The translations under genes were made by a program, and so were the position numbers. From positions 806,001 through 870,000 of the forward strand of contig NZ_CP032624.1 in assembly GCF_003627055.1 (NCBI RefSeq): a DNA stretch of 64,000 nucleotides. The letters are read 5' to 3'. The notes beneath the pieces were generated by a model. The model saw only the letters and a program-made list of their open reading frames with translations. It was not told where the DNA came from and did no database searches. How positions within the stretch are numbered: the stretch's first letter is position 1; every line of letters begins with the position of its first letter. This stretch comes from Gryllotalpicola protaetiae (lineage in GTDB: Bacteria > Actinomycetota > Actinomycetes > Actinomycetales > Microbacteriaceae). Shown piece by piece: positions 9,088-16,525 of this stretch.

Positions 9088-9525
9088 ATGAATGACATGC
9101 GGATGCCGCGGCTCGCCGCCCTCACCGGCGTTACGGTGCTTGCTGCCGCGCTCACCGCCTGCAGCGGCGGGCCTCCGCAGGCGTGCTCCGCGATCGGCTG
9201 GACGAACCAGGTGCGCGTGCACGTCACGGGCGACACCGCCGGGGTCGACGCCGTGACGTTCTGCGCAGGTGCCACGTGCCCGGTGCCTGCGCCGCCGCCG
9301 ACGCTTGCGCCTGCGCCGGGAGCCCGGAGTCTGACGAGCCACGACGGCGATGTCTGGACCATCTCGATCGACATGACGACGCCGCGAACCGGCCATCTCG
9401 GCGCCTTCGACGCGTCGGGTGCGCCGCTCATCGACCAGCGCGTGATGCTCGCATGGAAGCGCGTCGGCGGCACTGCGGAATGCGGCGGGCCGGAGCGCGC
9501 CGAGGTCACGCTCTGGATGCCGTGA
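9088..9525 (+). CDS. Small secreted lipoprotein of unknown function
   Basis: The 145-residue product has a lipoprotein signal with lipobox LTAC (lipidated Cys25), then a Pro-rich linker (about residues 70-85) and a beta-rich C-terminal half. Cysteines (CSAIGW, FCAGATC, ECGG) could form disulfides outside the cell. No family is recognised. The ATG at 9088 was chosen because it puts charged residues directly before the hydrophobic core; ATG 9070 and 9097 are alternatives. Confidence 0.7.
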   Translation: MNDMRMPRLAALTGVTVLAAALTACSGGPPQACSAIGWTNQVRVHVTGDTAGVDAVTFCAGATCPVPAPPPTLAPAPGARSLTSHDGDVWTISIDMTTPRTGHLGAFDASGAPLIDQRVMLAWKRVGGTAECGGPERAEVTLWMP

Positions 9526-9529
9526 CACA

Positions 9530-9575
9530 GAGTGCCCCTGGAGGGACTTGCCCCCAACCCTTTCTGTGCGGCTGG
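9530..9575 (-). other. Possible tRNA 3'-end remnant
   Basis: Read on the minus strand, GGGGGCAAGTCCCTCC resembles a tRNA T-arm lacking two loop bases, followed by a GGGGCA acceptor-like end. No anticodon or D arm was found next to it. It may be a decayed tRNA or chance similarity. The rest of 9526-9734 shows no gene. Confidence 0.3.
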
Positions 9576-9734
9576 CGGGCGCCCAATATCTGCTCGCCTG
9601 AATGCCGCGCCTCCGCCCCACCTTGACCGGCCCGTCCCGGGGTTTCCGTGTGGAGGCGAAGCTGTCGAGCGCCTCAGACGACGACCACGGATGCGAGCCG
9701 ACAGAGGAACCGAAGTCGCGTCCACCTGAGGTGA

Positions 9735-9809
9735 TGGTGCCCCCGACAGGACTCGAACCTGCAACCTAACGCTTAGGACGCGCACGCTCTTCCATTGAGC
9801 TACGGAGGC
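9735..9809 (-). tRNA. tRNA-Arg (anticodon CCT)
   Basis: The cloverleaf folds as follows on the minus strand: acceptor GCCTCCG pairs with CGGGGGC, the D-stem GCTC pairs with GAGC, the anticodon loop is GTCCTAA (CCT at positions 34-36, reading AGG), and the T-arm is GCAGG-TTCGAGT-CCTGT. The discriminator is A and CCA is encoded. The anticodon stem has a T-T pair at 27-43. It reads the AGG arginine codon, which is rare in this GC-rich genome. An accessory island starts about 290 bases beyond its 5' end; 9810-10101 holds no recognisable gene. Confidence 0.93.
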
Positions 9810-10101
9810 AACGGCGTCATCGAGGAAGCCGCGGAGGCCGATAACCGACCCACCACAAGGGTAGCCGCAGCACCAAATGGTCGCGCGCACCGCACCCACC
9901 CGACAGCGCCATTGTTCCCCCACTGATCCAGCAGACCCCCGGCAGCCGCCTCACTCGACGCGCGAGCTGATGGTCTCCCACTGCCCCTCATCGAAGCTCG
10001 GCGAAGTAGTTGATGCCGGCGTCAACGCCGAGCGATGGGACGGACGGTGGTCTCCGGCGTGAAGCATCGCTACGGTCTGCTCTGCGTCTTAGCCTGTCCG
10101 C

Positions 10102-10395
10102 ATGAACGCGAACGAGATCAGGACGATCGCCGTTGCGGCCTTCTGCGCGCTCTTCGTCATCTGGTTCCTCGCGATGCCCTACCTCGTGCACGCCGAGAAG
10201 CGGCGCCAGCGGAAGAACGCCCAGAGCGGGACGATCGGGGTCTTCGACGAGGTTTTCCATCCGGAGAGCCACCAGGCACGACTCGTCTGGGAGGCGCAGA
10301 CCGAGCTACCAGCGCCGGCACCGGCGCCTGGTGACAAGCCCGATCTCGATAGCGGCCGGATCACCGTCCGACTTGAACCTCATCGGGAGGTCTAG
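10102..10395 (+). CDS. Small single-pass membrane protein of the toxin island
   Basis: The 97-residue protein has one N-terminal membrane segment (about residues 7-27: TIAVAAFCALFVIWFLAMPY) followed by a basic stretch (EKRRQRKN) and a soluble tail with a Pro-Ala repeat (PAPAPAP). No family is recognised. Its TAG stop shares a base with the GTG start of the PASTA-domain gene, so the two are probably translated together. Its place at the head of a type VII effector-like locus suggests a membrane or cell-wall role. Confidence 0.65.
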   Translation: MNANEIRTIAVAAFCALFVIWFLAMPYLVHAEKRRQRKNAQSGTIGVFDEVFHPESHQARLVWEAQTELPAPAPAPGDKPDLDSGRITVRLEPHREV

Positions 10396-10850
10396 TGACA
10401 GCACCGCACACCGTTCCCAACCTGGTCGGCCTCGACGTGCGCACTGCGCGCGAGGTCACAGCGAAGCTGCGCATCGTGCTGGTCTCGGAGACGCTCGACG
10501 GGCCCGGCCTCGGTGCACAGACATGGCCCGACATCTACTTCATCCGATCTCAAGAACCCCCGCCCGGCGCAGCGCTCGACCCAGGTGGCCTGGTGACGAT
10601 CACATTCGAGCTCGAGGACGGCAGTGGTCCCCCAGCTCATCCCAGCCCCTATCCGCGTGACAGCAAAGTCCGTGACACACGCGCTGGCGTCAAACCCAGA
10701 CCCCCGCATAGGCTTCACGCGGGGGTTTACACCGGGTCATCGGGAGGGGCGTATGGCCGGCATTCGCATGAATGGCGACGGCGTCGCGGCGACGGTTGCG
10801 GCGTTGACTTCCCATGCGTCCTCCGCCTCCGACAACGCCCGAGCCGCTGA
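10395..10850 (+). CDS. PASTA-domain protein (C-terminal extent doubtful)
   Basis: GGGAGG precedes the GTG start at 10395. Residues 6-75 form a single PASTA unit (VPNLVGLDVRTAREVTAKLR, then SQEPPPGAALDPGGLVTITF), the fold that binds peptidoglycan stems in Stk1/PknB kinases. Here it stands alone without kinase or membrane segment. After about residue 80 the reading frame becomes Arg/Pro/His-rich and overlaps the next gene by 98 bases, and a GC-rich hairpin lies inside it at 10700-10726. The true protein may be shorter or the 3' end may have been altered by recombination or a frameshift (a neighbouring frame stops at 10660). The PASTA part is secure; the tail is not. Confidence 0.6.
   Translation: MTAPHTVPNLVGLDVRTAREVTAKLRIVLVSETLDGPGLGAQTWPDIYFIRSQEPPPGAALDPGGLVTITFELEDGSGPPAHPSPYPRDSKVRDTRAGVKPRPPHRLHAGVYTGSSGGAYGRHSHEWRRRRGDGCGVDFPCVLRLRQRPSR
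10700..10729 (+). terminator. Hairpin with short T-run inside the PASTA ORF
   Basis: An 8-bp stem, ACCCCCGC at 10700-10707 and its complement at 10719-10726, with an 11-base loop is followed by TTACACC. It resembles a weak intrinsic terminator and lies before the ribosome site of the next gene. It would separate the PASTA gene from the ESX-like gene. Confidence 0.45.
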
Positions 10851-11058
10851 ATCCGCGCTTACCGACGTAGAGGTCGCCGCTCGTAGTCCTCAACTGGCAT
10901 CCGCGCTCGGAAACTTCGTGTCACGGTTCACAGCCCAGGCTACGAAGGTCAGCGAGCACATTGACGCGCTCGGCGGGGGGCTGAACTCGGCAGCCGCGGC
11001 GATCTCCGAGACCGATTCGCAGATCGGCGACTCCGCCCGTAGCCTCACCCAGCGATGA
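10753..11058 (+). CDS. ESX/WXG100-like helical protein
   Basis: A 101-residue all-helical Ala/Ser-rich protein with no Trp-x-Gly turn. Its size, helix-turn-helix hairpin pattern and position directly before a large LXG-like toxin match type VII secretion partner proteins. GGGAGGGG lies four bases before the ATG at 10753. Its last four bases ATGA overlap the toxin start, so production of the two is coupled. Function as an export chaperone or targeting partner is inferred from context. Confidence 0.65.
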   Translation: MAGIRMNGDGVAATVAALTSHASSASDNARAAESALTDVEVAARSPQLASALGNFVSRFTAQATKVSEHIDALGGGLNSAAAAISETDSQIGDSARSLTQR

Positions 11059-12476
11059 GCGTCAGCCTCTTCGGCGCACTGACCGCCGACTCGGTCACCC
11101 CGATCCTCGACGATGGGGAGGGACTGCGCGACGCCGCTCGCCAGCTATACCAGCACTACTCCCTGCTCAGTGACGACGCGAGCCGCGCCGCCTCAACCTG
11201 GTCCTCACTCCCCCAGCACCTGGCTGCCGACCATCTCACCCCGGTCCTCGAGCCGCTGATGACTCCAGCCGTGACCCACGCGGCGCAGCTCCGCGACGCG
11301 GCGGAGTCGTTCTATCGAATCGCGAGCGCCGCAGCCGACGAGATCTCAGACTTGAAGCGCCGACATGACCAGCTCGTCGCCGACATCGAATCGTTCCACC
11401 GATCCGCGCCCGGCAAAGCCGAGACCCACTTCGCGCAGCAGCTCGCGTCCGGCAACATCCTCGGAGCCGTCGGCACCGCCTTGCAGTCGTGGCAGAACGT
11501 CCCGGCGCTTGTAGCCGACGAAGCGGAGCTTCGCGTGCGGGAGAACCGGTACGAAGCCGACCGGGAAAGCACGCTCGATTCGTTCGCCGCGCAGATCAAC
11601 GGGATCGGCGCGCCACGCACCGCCGGGCTCGGCGAGGTTGGTACCGCAGCCGAGATCTCGAAGTTCACGGGCGGTTCGTGGTGGGACAAGGCGAAGGAAG
11701 ACGCCGGACTCTTCGGCGGGCTCATCTACGCCTCGACAGTCGGCGTGACCGTGGAGGCGACCAAGGATGCGCTGCCCTACGTCGAGGACGGGCTTTCGGC
11801 CGCGGCGAACGCGACCCTGTCGTTCGGCAACGCGATGCTGCACCACGGCGACGATGACGCAGCGCTGATCGGCGGCGCCCTCTTGACTGCTGGCGGTGCG
11901 GTCGTCGGAGCGGCTGGTCTGCCGCTGGACGCCACCGGGATCGGAGCGGTCGCCGGCGGCGGTGAGCTGAACGCTGCGGGCATCGCCACGATGGGGGCAG
12001 GCGCCGCGCTGGTCGGCGGCGGCGCGAGCGACCTCGCGGGGCACGCCGGGACGGATGATGCCGAGGAGCCGCTGCCGACGGATCAGGTCGAAGAAAGCCG
12101 GCAACCGAATCCGAACCACCCGGGCCGCGACAAGGGCGGCAGATACACCAGCAAGGACAACGACGCGGCCCGCGACGACGCTGCTCAGAAGGAGCAGGAC
12201 GGCCTGGACCAGTACGAGGACAAGTACGGTGAGAAACCCATCAATACGCAAGTCGTCGCAAAGCAGGCCGGCGGTGACGTAGGTCGCAAATACGATGGGC
12301 TCGTCAAGAAGCCGGATGGCACGTGGGAAGGAATCGAGGTCAAGAGCGGCAAGTCCCCCTACAACGGACAGCAGCGGGACTTCGACTCAAAGGTGAGCTA
12401 CGAGAGCCCCGCCACCGCGAGGCTCAAAGGCGAAACCATCAAGATCACGTCTGTCCACGTCGAGTACGTCAAGTAG
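11055..12476 (+). CDS. Polymorphic toxin with C-terminal PD-(D/E)xK nuclease-like domain
   Basis: The 473-residue protein has three parts. Residues 1-210 are helical and coiled-coil-like, as in LXG/WXG effector heads. Residues 225-330 are Gly/Ala-rich hydrophobic stretches (GLIYASTVGVTV, GGALLTAGGAVVGAAGLPLD), as in pretoxin linkers. After a polar junction (NPNHPGRDKGGRYTSKD, about 350-370) the last 80 residues carry a restriction-endonuclease-like core: Asp414 in KYDGLV, then Glu428-x-Lys430 in GIEVKSG, with Gln439-440 downstream. This is the D-ExK metal site of PD-(D/E)xK nucleases. A probable immunity gene follows nine bases later. DNase activity is inferred; the toxin head and type VII export route are family-level guesses. 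Confidence 0.75.
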   Translation: MSVSLFGALTADSVTPILDDGEGLRDAARQLYQHYSLLSDDASRAASTWSSLPQHLAADHLTPVLEPLMTPAVTHAAQLRDAAESFYRIASAAADEISDLKRRHDQLVADIESFHRSAPGKAETHFAQQLASGNILGAVGTALQSWQNVPALVADEAELRVRENRYEADRESTLDSFAAQINGIGAPRTAGLGEVGTAAEISKFTGGSWWDKAKEDAGLFGGLIYASTVGVTVEATKDALPYVEDGLSAAANATLSFGNAMLHHGDDDAALIGGALLTAGGAVVGAAGLPLDATGIGAVAGGGELNAAGIATMGAGAALVGGGASDLAGHAGTDDAEEPLPTDQVEESRQPNPNHPGRDKGGRYTSKDNDAARDDAAQKEQDGLDQYEDKYGEKPINTQVVAKQAGGDVGRKYDGLVKKPDGTWEGIEVKSGKSPYNGQQRDFDSKVSYESPATARLKGETIKITSVHVEYVK

Positions 12477-12485
12477 GAGGAAGCG

Positions 12486-12947
12486 TTGTACGTCGCCGAG
12501 TTCGCTGGCCGGTCCAGCAGCAAGCTGTCCAACAGTTTCCGTCCCTACGACGAGCAGCTTCGCCGCGAGCTCGGGCTCCTCGACGGCGAGAAGCGCTTCG
12601 CCTACCTCCTGTACTTCGTCCCCGACGACGCCGGGTGGCCCGACGCACCCGGTTTCAAGCTCTCCAAGTACGACCAGGAGTACATGCAGAGCGCGGGCAA
12701 CGCTGAAGCGATGACGATCGAGGTGCGCCGCCTCGAGGACGACGGTGAGTTTCACCAGTACGCGATCGGCCGCCCTGGAGGCGCAGCTGACGCGGGGACG
12801 GTCGAGATTCACTACGCCGAGAACACCCTGAGCGTTCCGCGATCAGAAGTCTTCACCGCTGACCAGGCCGCCCCGATCTACTACAAGTACTTCCAGTCCC
12901 ACGCCGTTCCAGATGGCGTCGTACTCCGCGAGCTCGACCTCACCTGA
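12486..12947 (+). CDS. Probable immunity protein for the adjacent nuclease toxin
   Basis: The 153-residue product is acidic and soluble, with no signal peptide, membrane segment or known motif. It starts at TTG 12486 with an AGGAGGA ribosome site five bases upstream. It lies immediately behind the toxin gene in the same direction, the standard place for a cognate immunity protein. The acidic composition suits a protein that covers a positively charged nuclease surface. The function is inferred from position alone. Confidence 0.6.
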   Translation: MYVAEFAGRSSSKLSNSFRPYDEQLRRELGLLDGEKRFAYLLYFVPDDAGWPDAPGFKLSKYDQEYMQSAGNAEAMTIEVRRLEDDGEFHQYAIGRPGGAADAGTVEIHYAENTLSVPRSEVFTADQAAPIYYKYFQSHAVPDGVVLRELDLT

Positions 12948-12949
12948 TC

Positions 12950-13120
12950 ATGTCCGAGCTCGACGAACTGACCCCGGAGGATCTCGCCCGCGAACTCGGC
13001 GTCACCGGCCGAGCGGTTCGCAGCTTCCTTCGCGACCAGTACCCCGATCACGAGCGCTACGCTCGCTGGTTCCTCACGCCCGAGCAGACGACTGCGGTGC
13101 GCCAGCGCGTCGCCAGCTGA
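12950..13120 (+). CDS. Tiny helix-turn-helix protein (56 aa)
   Basis: An ATG at 12950, two bases after the immunity stop, opens a 56-codon frame: it includes LTPEDLARELGVTGRAVRSF (residues 7-26), a good helix-turn-helix, then a wing-like segment (ERYARWFLTPEQTTAVRQRV). It resembles small winged-helix domains found alone or as tails of other proteins. It may regulate the island or be a detached DNA-binding module. Codon usage is typical of the window. Confidence 0.6.
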   Translation: MSELDELTPEDLARELGVTGRAVRSFLRDQYPDHERYARWFLTPEQTTAVRQRVAS

Positions 13121-13147
13121 GCTGAACTCGGCCGGTACGCTCTCGGC

Positions 13148-13504
13148 ATGACCGCTCCCGCCACCTGGCTCGAACACCGCCGCGCTTCGGATCGCGAGCG
13201 AGTCGGCTGGCTGCGCGAGGAGGGCGGCGGCTGGGTGGCCGTCGATCTGCTCGGGCGGGATGTGACGGCCGTCGTGAGCCTCGATCGGGCAGAGACCACG
13301 CTGGACGAGCTGGGACTCGGGTATCTGGCCGGCAAGTGGGAACTCGTGCGCGACGACGGGAGCGTCGAGCCGGTGAGGCTGGTCGAGGTGACGCCGGAGC
13401 AAATCAGGTTCAAGACTGAGGACTATGGCGATATGAGCGCGCCCGTCGTCGTGCGCGAGATGCCGTGGCCGGCGTCAGAGACGTTGCGGTCGAGAACGTC
13501 ATAG
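13148..13504 (+). CDS. Hypothetical protein, 118 aa
   Basis: The product is soluble, Trp- and acid-rich at its N-terminus (TWLEHRRASDRERVGWLREE) and beta-rich in the middle (WVAVDLLGRDVTAVVSLDRA). No domain is recognised. It is the last gene of the island and starts 27 bases after the tiny HTH gene. The following 193 bases (13505-13697) hold only a doubtful 35-codon frame and the promoter region of padR. Confidence 0.6.
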   Translation: MTAPATWLEHRRASDRERVGWLREEGGGWVAVDLLGRDVTAVVSLDRAETTLDELGLGYLAGKWELVRDDGSVEPVRLVEVTPEQIRFKTEDYGDMSAPVVVREMPWPASETLRSRTS

Positions 13505-13697
13505 ACCGAGTCTTCACGCCGCCATACGCTGGCCCCATGACGCTCTTCGCGGGCGACCGGGCAGCGGACTGTGCCGCGACGACCGACGTCACGCGCACGG
13601 TCTCACGGTTCTTCCTCTGGACAGCGCTCGCCTCCATCAACTGACCGGCATCGGCTCGCCTCTTGCCATACTACGCAGAGCGGAATATGTTCAGCGC

Positions 13698-14045
13698 ATG
13701 GCGACCTCTGAACTGCGCGATCCTGCGCTCTCGATCCTGACCGTGCTCGCGGGCGGCAGGCGACACGGCTACGCGATCATCAAGGAGGCCGAGGAGTTGA
13801 CCGGCGGCCGCGTCACGCTGAAGGTCAGCTCGCTTTACTCCGCGCTCGACCGGCTCGAGGCAGAGGGCCTGGCCGAGCGCGCGGGTGACGAGACGGTCGA
13901 GGGGCGGCTGCGCCGCTATTTCGCTTTGACGGATGCCGGAGCCGAAGCCCTCCGCGTGGAGGCCGACCGACTCGAGGCCCAGGTCAGCGCTGCCCGTGAT
14001 CGCCTCGCGGCGCGTGGCGCCGCCGTCGCCGGGGGTGCGGCATGA
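13698..14045 (+). CDS. PadR-family transcriptional regulator
   Basis: The 115-residue protein is a typical PadR winged helix: LRDPALSILTVLAGGRRHGY, IIKEAEELTGGRV, then the wing SLYSALDRLEAEGLAER and GRLRRYFALTDAG. The C-terminal helix (about residues 85-108) is a dimerisation helix. PadR proteins usually repress an adjacent membrane or efflux gene; here the gene behind overlaps it by ATGA, so the pair forms one transcript. The ligand is unknown. Confidence 0.92.
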   Translation: MATSELRDPALSILTVLAGGRRHGYAIIKEAEELTGGRVTLKVSSLYSALDRLEAEGLAERAGDETVEGRLRRYFALTDAGAEALRVEADRLEAQVSAARDRLAARGAAVAGGAA

Positions 14046-15220
14046 CGGTTCAGCTGCGCACCGAGTTCGGCCGCTGGTCGCGGTGGTACCCGGCGCAGTG
14101 GCGCGTCGACAAGAGTGCCGCGATGCTCAGCGCCTACCTCGACCAGGCAGAGGGCGAGGGCCGCGACCGCCTGACCCGCTCCGAGAAGATGGGGCTTGTC
14201 GTCGGCGGCATCGGCGCACGGCTCGACACCGTCGCTCCGGGTCGGGTGCGCGATCAGACCGCCACCGTCATGGCGACGCTGCTCGGTGCGTTCGGGCTGA
14301 TGGCGGGCATCGTCATGGAATGGGCGCCGGGCAACCCGGGGCCGCACCTGTCGGGGCGCTTCATCGGGGGCGCGAGCCTCGAGCTCACGTTCGCGCCGGG
14401 GCCCGCCACGCAGCGCGCCTTCGGTCCGTTCGAGAGCCCGTTCATCATTGTCTGCGCGCTGGCCGTCGCCGCGTGGCTGCTCAGCATGATCGGGGCGGAG
14501 CGCGCGTATCGCTGGCTTCTCGCTACGACCGCCGTCACTGGGCTCGCGGCCGCGGTCATTGCGGAGCCGTACTTCCACTTCTACGGCTGGCCATGGGATT
14601 TCGGGCTACCGGGCCTGTTCGTCGCGGTCGTCGCCCTGATGGCGCTCGCGGGTGGGCGGCCACGCTCGCCGTGGCGAGTGGCCGTCGGCACCCTGCTCTG
14701 GGCGTGCGTCTTCGCCGTCGGGTTCCTCACCTTCCCGGCCGTCGGCAGCTTCGTGGACAACTACCGCAACGGCGCGCCGACGTCGGCATTTCGCCTCTTC
14801 GAGCTGACCTTCTGGACGCGGCCGGTGATCATCGGGCCCACGGTCAAGGTGTCCGGCACCGGGGCAAGCGGCGCCTTTGAGGAATTCGGCGTCGTGCCCG
14901 CGGCACTCGCAGCCATCGCGATCGCGTTGGTCGGCGCGCAGGCGCTCGCACTCGCGGCCCGGCTCGCCATGTCGGCGACGATTGCCCTCTCGACGATCCC
15001 GTGGGGTGTCTTCCTCGCGTGGCTCTTCGTGACCGAACTGACCACCCAGCACGCGGTGCCCTACGCCGGGGAACGGCGTCTGGACTACCTCATCCTGAGC
15101 ATCGATGCGCTCGTGCTGGCGATCGTCTACGCCGCCGCGGTCGCAGTGGCCGCCCACTATCGGCGACGGAGTCGTTCCACGGCATCCGTCGACATCGACC
15201 CCACTCCGATCGGCCGGTGA
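14042..15220 (+). CDS. Multi-pass membrane protein paired with PadR
   Basis: The 392-residue protein has a soluble N-terminal 75 residues (RWSRWYPAQWRVDKSAAMLS) and about eight membrane segments after it. Such proteins commonly sit behind PadR regulators in Actinobacteria, but no transport signature is visible. The ATG lies inside the padR stop (ATGA), indicating coupled translation. Function unknown; regulated by the PadR protein by inference. Confidence 0.75.
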   Translation: MTVQLRTEFGRWSRWYPAQWRVDKSAAMLSAYLDQAEGEGRDRLTRSEKMGLVVGGIGARLDTVAPGRVRDQTATVMATLLGAFGLMAGIVMEWAPGNPGPHLSGRFIGGASLELTFAPGPATQRAFGPFESPFIIVCALAVAAWLLSMIGAERAYRWLLATTAVTGLAAAVIAEPYFHFYGWPWDFGLPGLFVAVVALMALAGGRPRSPWRVAVGTLLWACVFAVGFLTFPAVGSFVDNYRNGAPTSAFRLFELTFWTRPVIIGPTVKVSGTGASGAFEEFGVVPAALAAIAIALVGAQALALAARLAMSATIALSTIPWGVFLAWLFVTELTTQHAVPYAGERRLDYLILSIDALVLAIVYAAAVAVAAHYRRRSRSTASVDIDPTPIGR

Positions 15221-15270
15221 ACCGCAGCTCGATCTGAGCCGATGTCGGCAGCTCGTGGTTGGCTGTCGCC

Positions 15271-15795
15271 ATGTTCGAGACGGACGACGAAGTGGCCGCG
15301 CTGCAGGCGTTGCTCGACCGCAGCATGGCGGGCGCCGGCCCGCACCTTCGCGAGATCTTCGACGGCGCGCGCCTGAGCGCGCACGACTTGGTCGAGCGGA
15401 TGCCGGGCATGCAGCTGCTCACGGTCGCCACCGTCTCGCGCGACGGCCGGCCCTACGCCGGCGCGGTCGACGGCTATCTGCTGCACGGCGAGCTCTGGTT
15501 CGGCTCCGGCACACAAGCGCTGCGCACGCGTCACCTGCGCCGCAATCCGGCCGTGAGCGCCACCTGGCTGCCCGATGCGCAGACCCAGCTCACAGTGCAC
15601 GGCGAGGTCGAGATCGTGCCGTTCGCCGGCGAGCGCGCGGCGCCCCTGCGGCAGGCCATGCTCGATCACTACGTTCCGATCGAGGGCCCGGAGTGGGCGC
15701 GCTTCCTCGATGACCTCGTCGACGACGACTCGCCCGCCTTCAGAATCATCGCCGACAAGGCTTTCGCCTACTACCGGGCACCCCGCCGCCCTTGA
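15271..15795 (+). CDS. PPOX-class flavin/F420-dependent pyridoxamine oxidase-like protein
   Basis: The 174-residue protein has the split-barrel PPOX fold: MQLLTVATVSRDGRPYAGAV, then GELWFGSGTQALRTRHLRRN and the strand PAVSATWL. The conserved phosphate-binding Arg/His positions suit FMN or F420. The ATG at 15271 is used; a TTG at 15259 is in frame. It stands alone between the PadR pair and a VOC protein. Substrate unknown. Confidence 0.8.
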   Translation: MFETDDEVAALQALLDRSMAGAGPHLREIFDGARLSAHDLVERMPGMQLLTVATVSRDGRPYAGAVDGYLLHGELWFGSGTQALRTRHLRRNPAVSATWLPDAQTQLTVHGEVEIVPFAGERAAPLRQAMLDHYVPIEGPEWARFLDDLVDDDSPAFRIIADKAFAYYRAPRRP

Positions 15796-15826
15796 CGCAT
15801 CGGCCACGGTTTGCCTAGATGAGGCC

Positions 15827-16237
15827 ATGGCTATCCGTCAGGTTCAGGTCGTCTCGATTCCGGTCTCCGACCAGGACGAGGCGAAGGATTTCTACACCAA
15901 CGTCCTCGGCTTCACGCTGCTCGCCGACCGGCAGTTCACCCCCGAGATGCGCTGGGTGATGGTGGCCCCGCCCGCCGCCCAGACAGCGCTGACCCTCGTC
16001 ACCTGGTTCCCGTCGATGCCGCCCGGCTCGCTGCAAGGCACCGTTCTCGAGACGGACGACCTCGAGGGCGACCGCGCGGCGCTGATCGGCAAAGGCATCG
16101 CGGTGAGCGAGCTCCAGGACGCCCCGTGGGGACGGTTCGCCACGCTGGCAGACCCCGATGGCAACGGCATCGTGCTGCAGGCATCCGCCATCAATGCATC
16201 GGGTGCCGACGCATCGGAATGGTCAGGCCACGCCTGA
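15827..16237 (+). CDS. VOC/glyoxalase-fold protein
   Basis: The 136-residue protein shows the paired beta-alpha-beta-beta-beta modules of the vicinal oxygen chelate fold: VQVVSIPVSDQDEAKDFYTN with VLGFTLLAD in the first, and FATLADPDGNGIVLQ in the second. It is commonly annotated as bleomycin-resistance or glyoxalase-like. The metal ligands of true glyoxalase I are not all evident, so substrate and activity are open. It is convergent with the phosphate transporter operon with only three bases between. Confidence 0.85.
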   Translation: MAIRQVQVVSIPVSDQDEAKDFYTNVLGFTLLADRQFTPEMRWVMVAPPAAQTALTLVTWFPSMPPGSLQGTVLETDDLEGDRAALIGKGIAVSELQDAPWGRFATLADPDGNGIVLQASAINASGADASEWSGHA

Positions 16238-16240
16238 GCG

Positions 16241-16525
16241 TCACTGGTGGAACTGCGGAATGATCAGGTAAATCCCGTAGAGCACGACGGCGACGGCGAT
16301 CGCGAAGCAGAGATAGGCGCCGAAGGATGCCCACGTCGGCCGCTGATGCGAGATCGCGACCTCACCGTCTGCGACACGTTCGACGGAGCCATCCGGCCCA
16401 AGGCGCGCCTCGTCGGGGGCGCCGACCGCGAGCAGCCGCAATCCGAGGGCGAAGATGCTCACGAGGCCTGCCGCGAACACCAGGCTGACGACGAACTCGA
16501 TCCCGAGCGAACCCCAGGCGATCAC
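16241..16525 (-). CDS. Small membrane protein linked to the phosphate transporter
   Basis: The 94-residue protein has two membrane segments (about residues 8-34 and 70-90) separated by a charged loop. Its GTG start at 16525 overlaps the stop of the PiT transporter gene by four bases (GTGA), so it is translated with it. Small two-helix partners behind pit genes recur in Actinobacteria; a role as accessory subunit is inferred from that position. Confidence 0.7.
   Translation of the reverse strand: MIAWGSLGIEFVVSLVFAAGLVSIFALGLRLLAVGAPDEARLGPDGSVERVADGEVAISHQRPTWASFGAYLCFAIAVAVVLYGIYLIIPQFHQ

Noticed and set aside
13537..13644. 35-codon frame between the island and padR
   Set aside because: No ribosome site, odd composition and no recognisable motif; probably chance.
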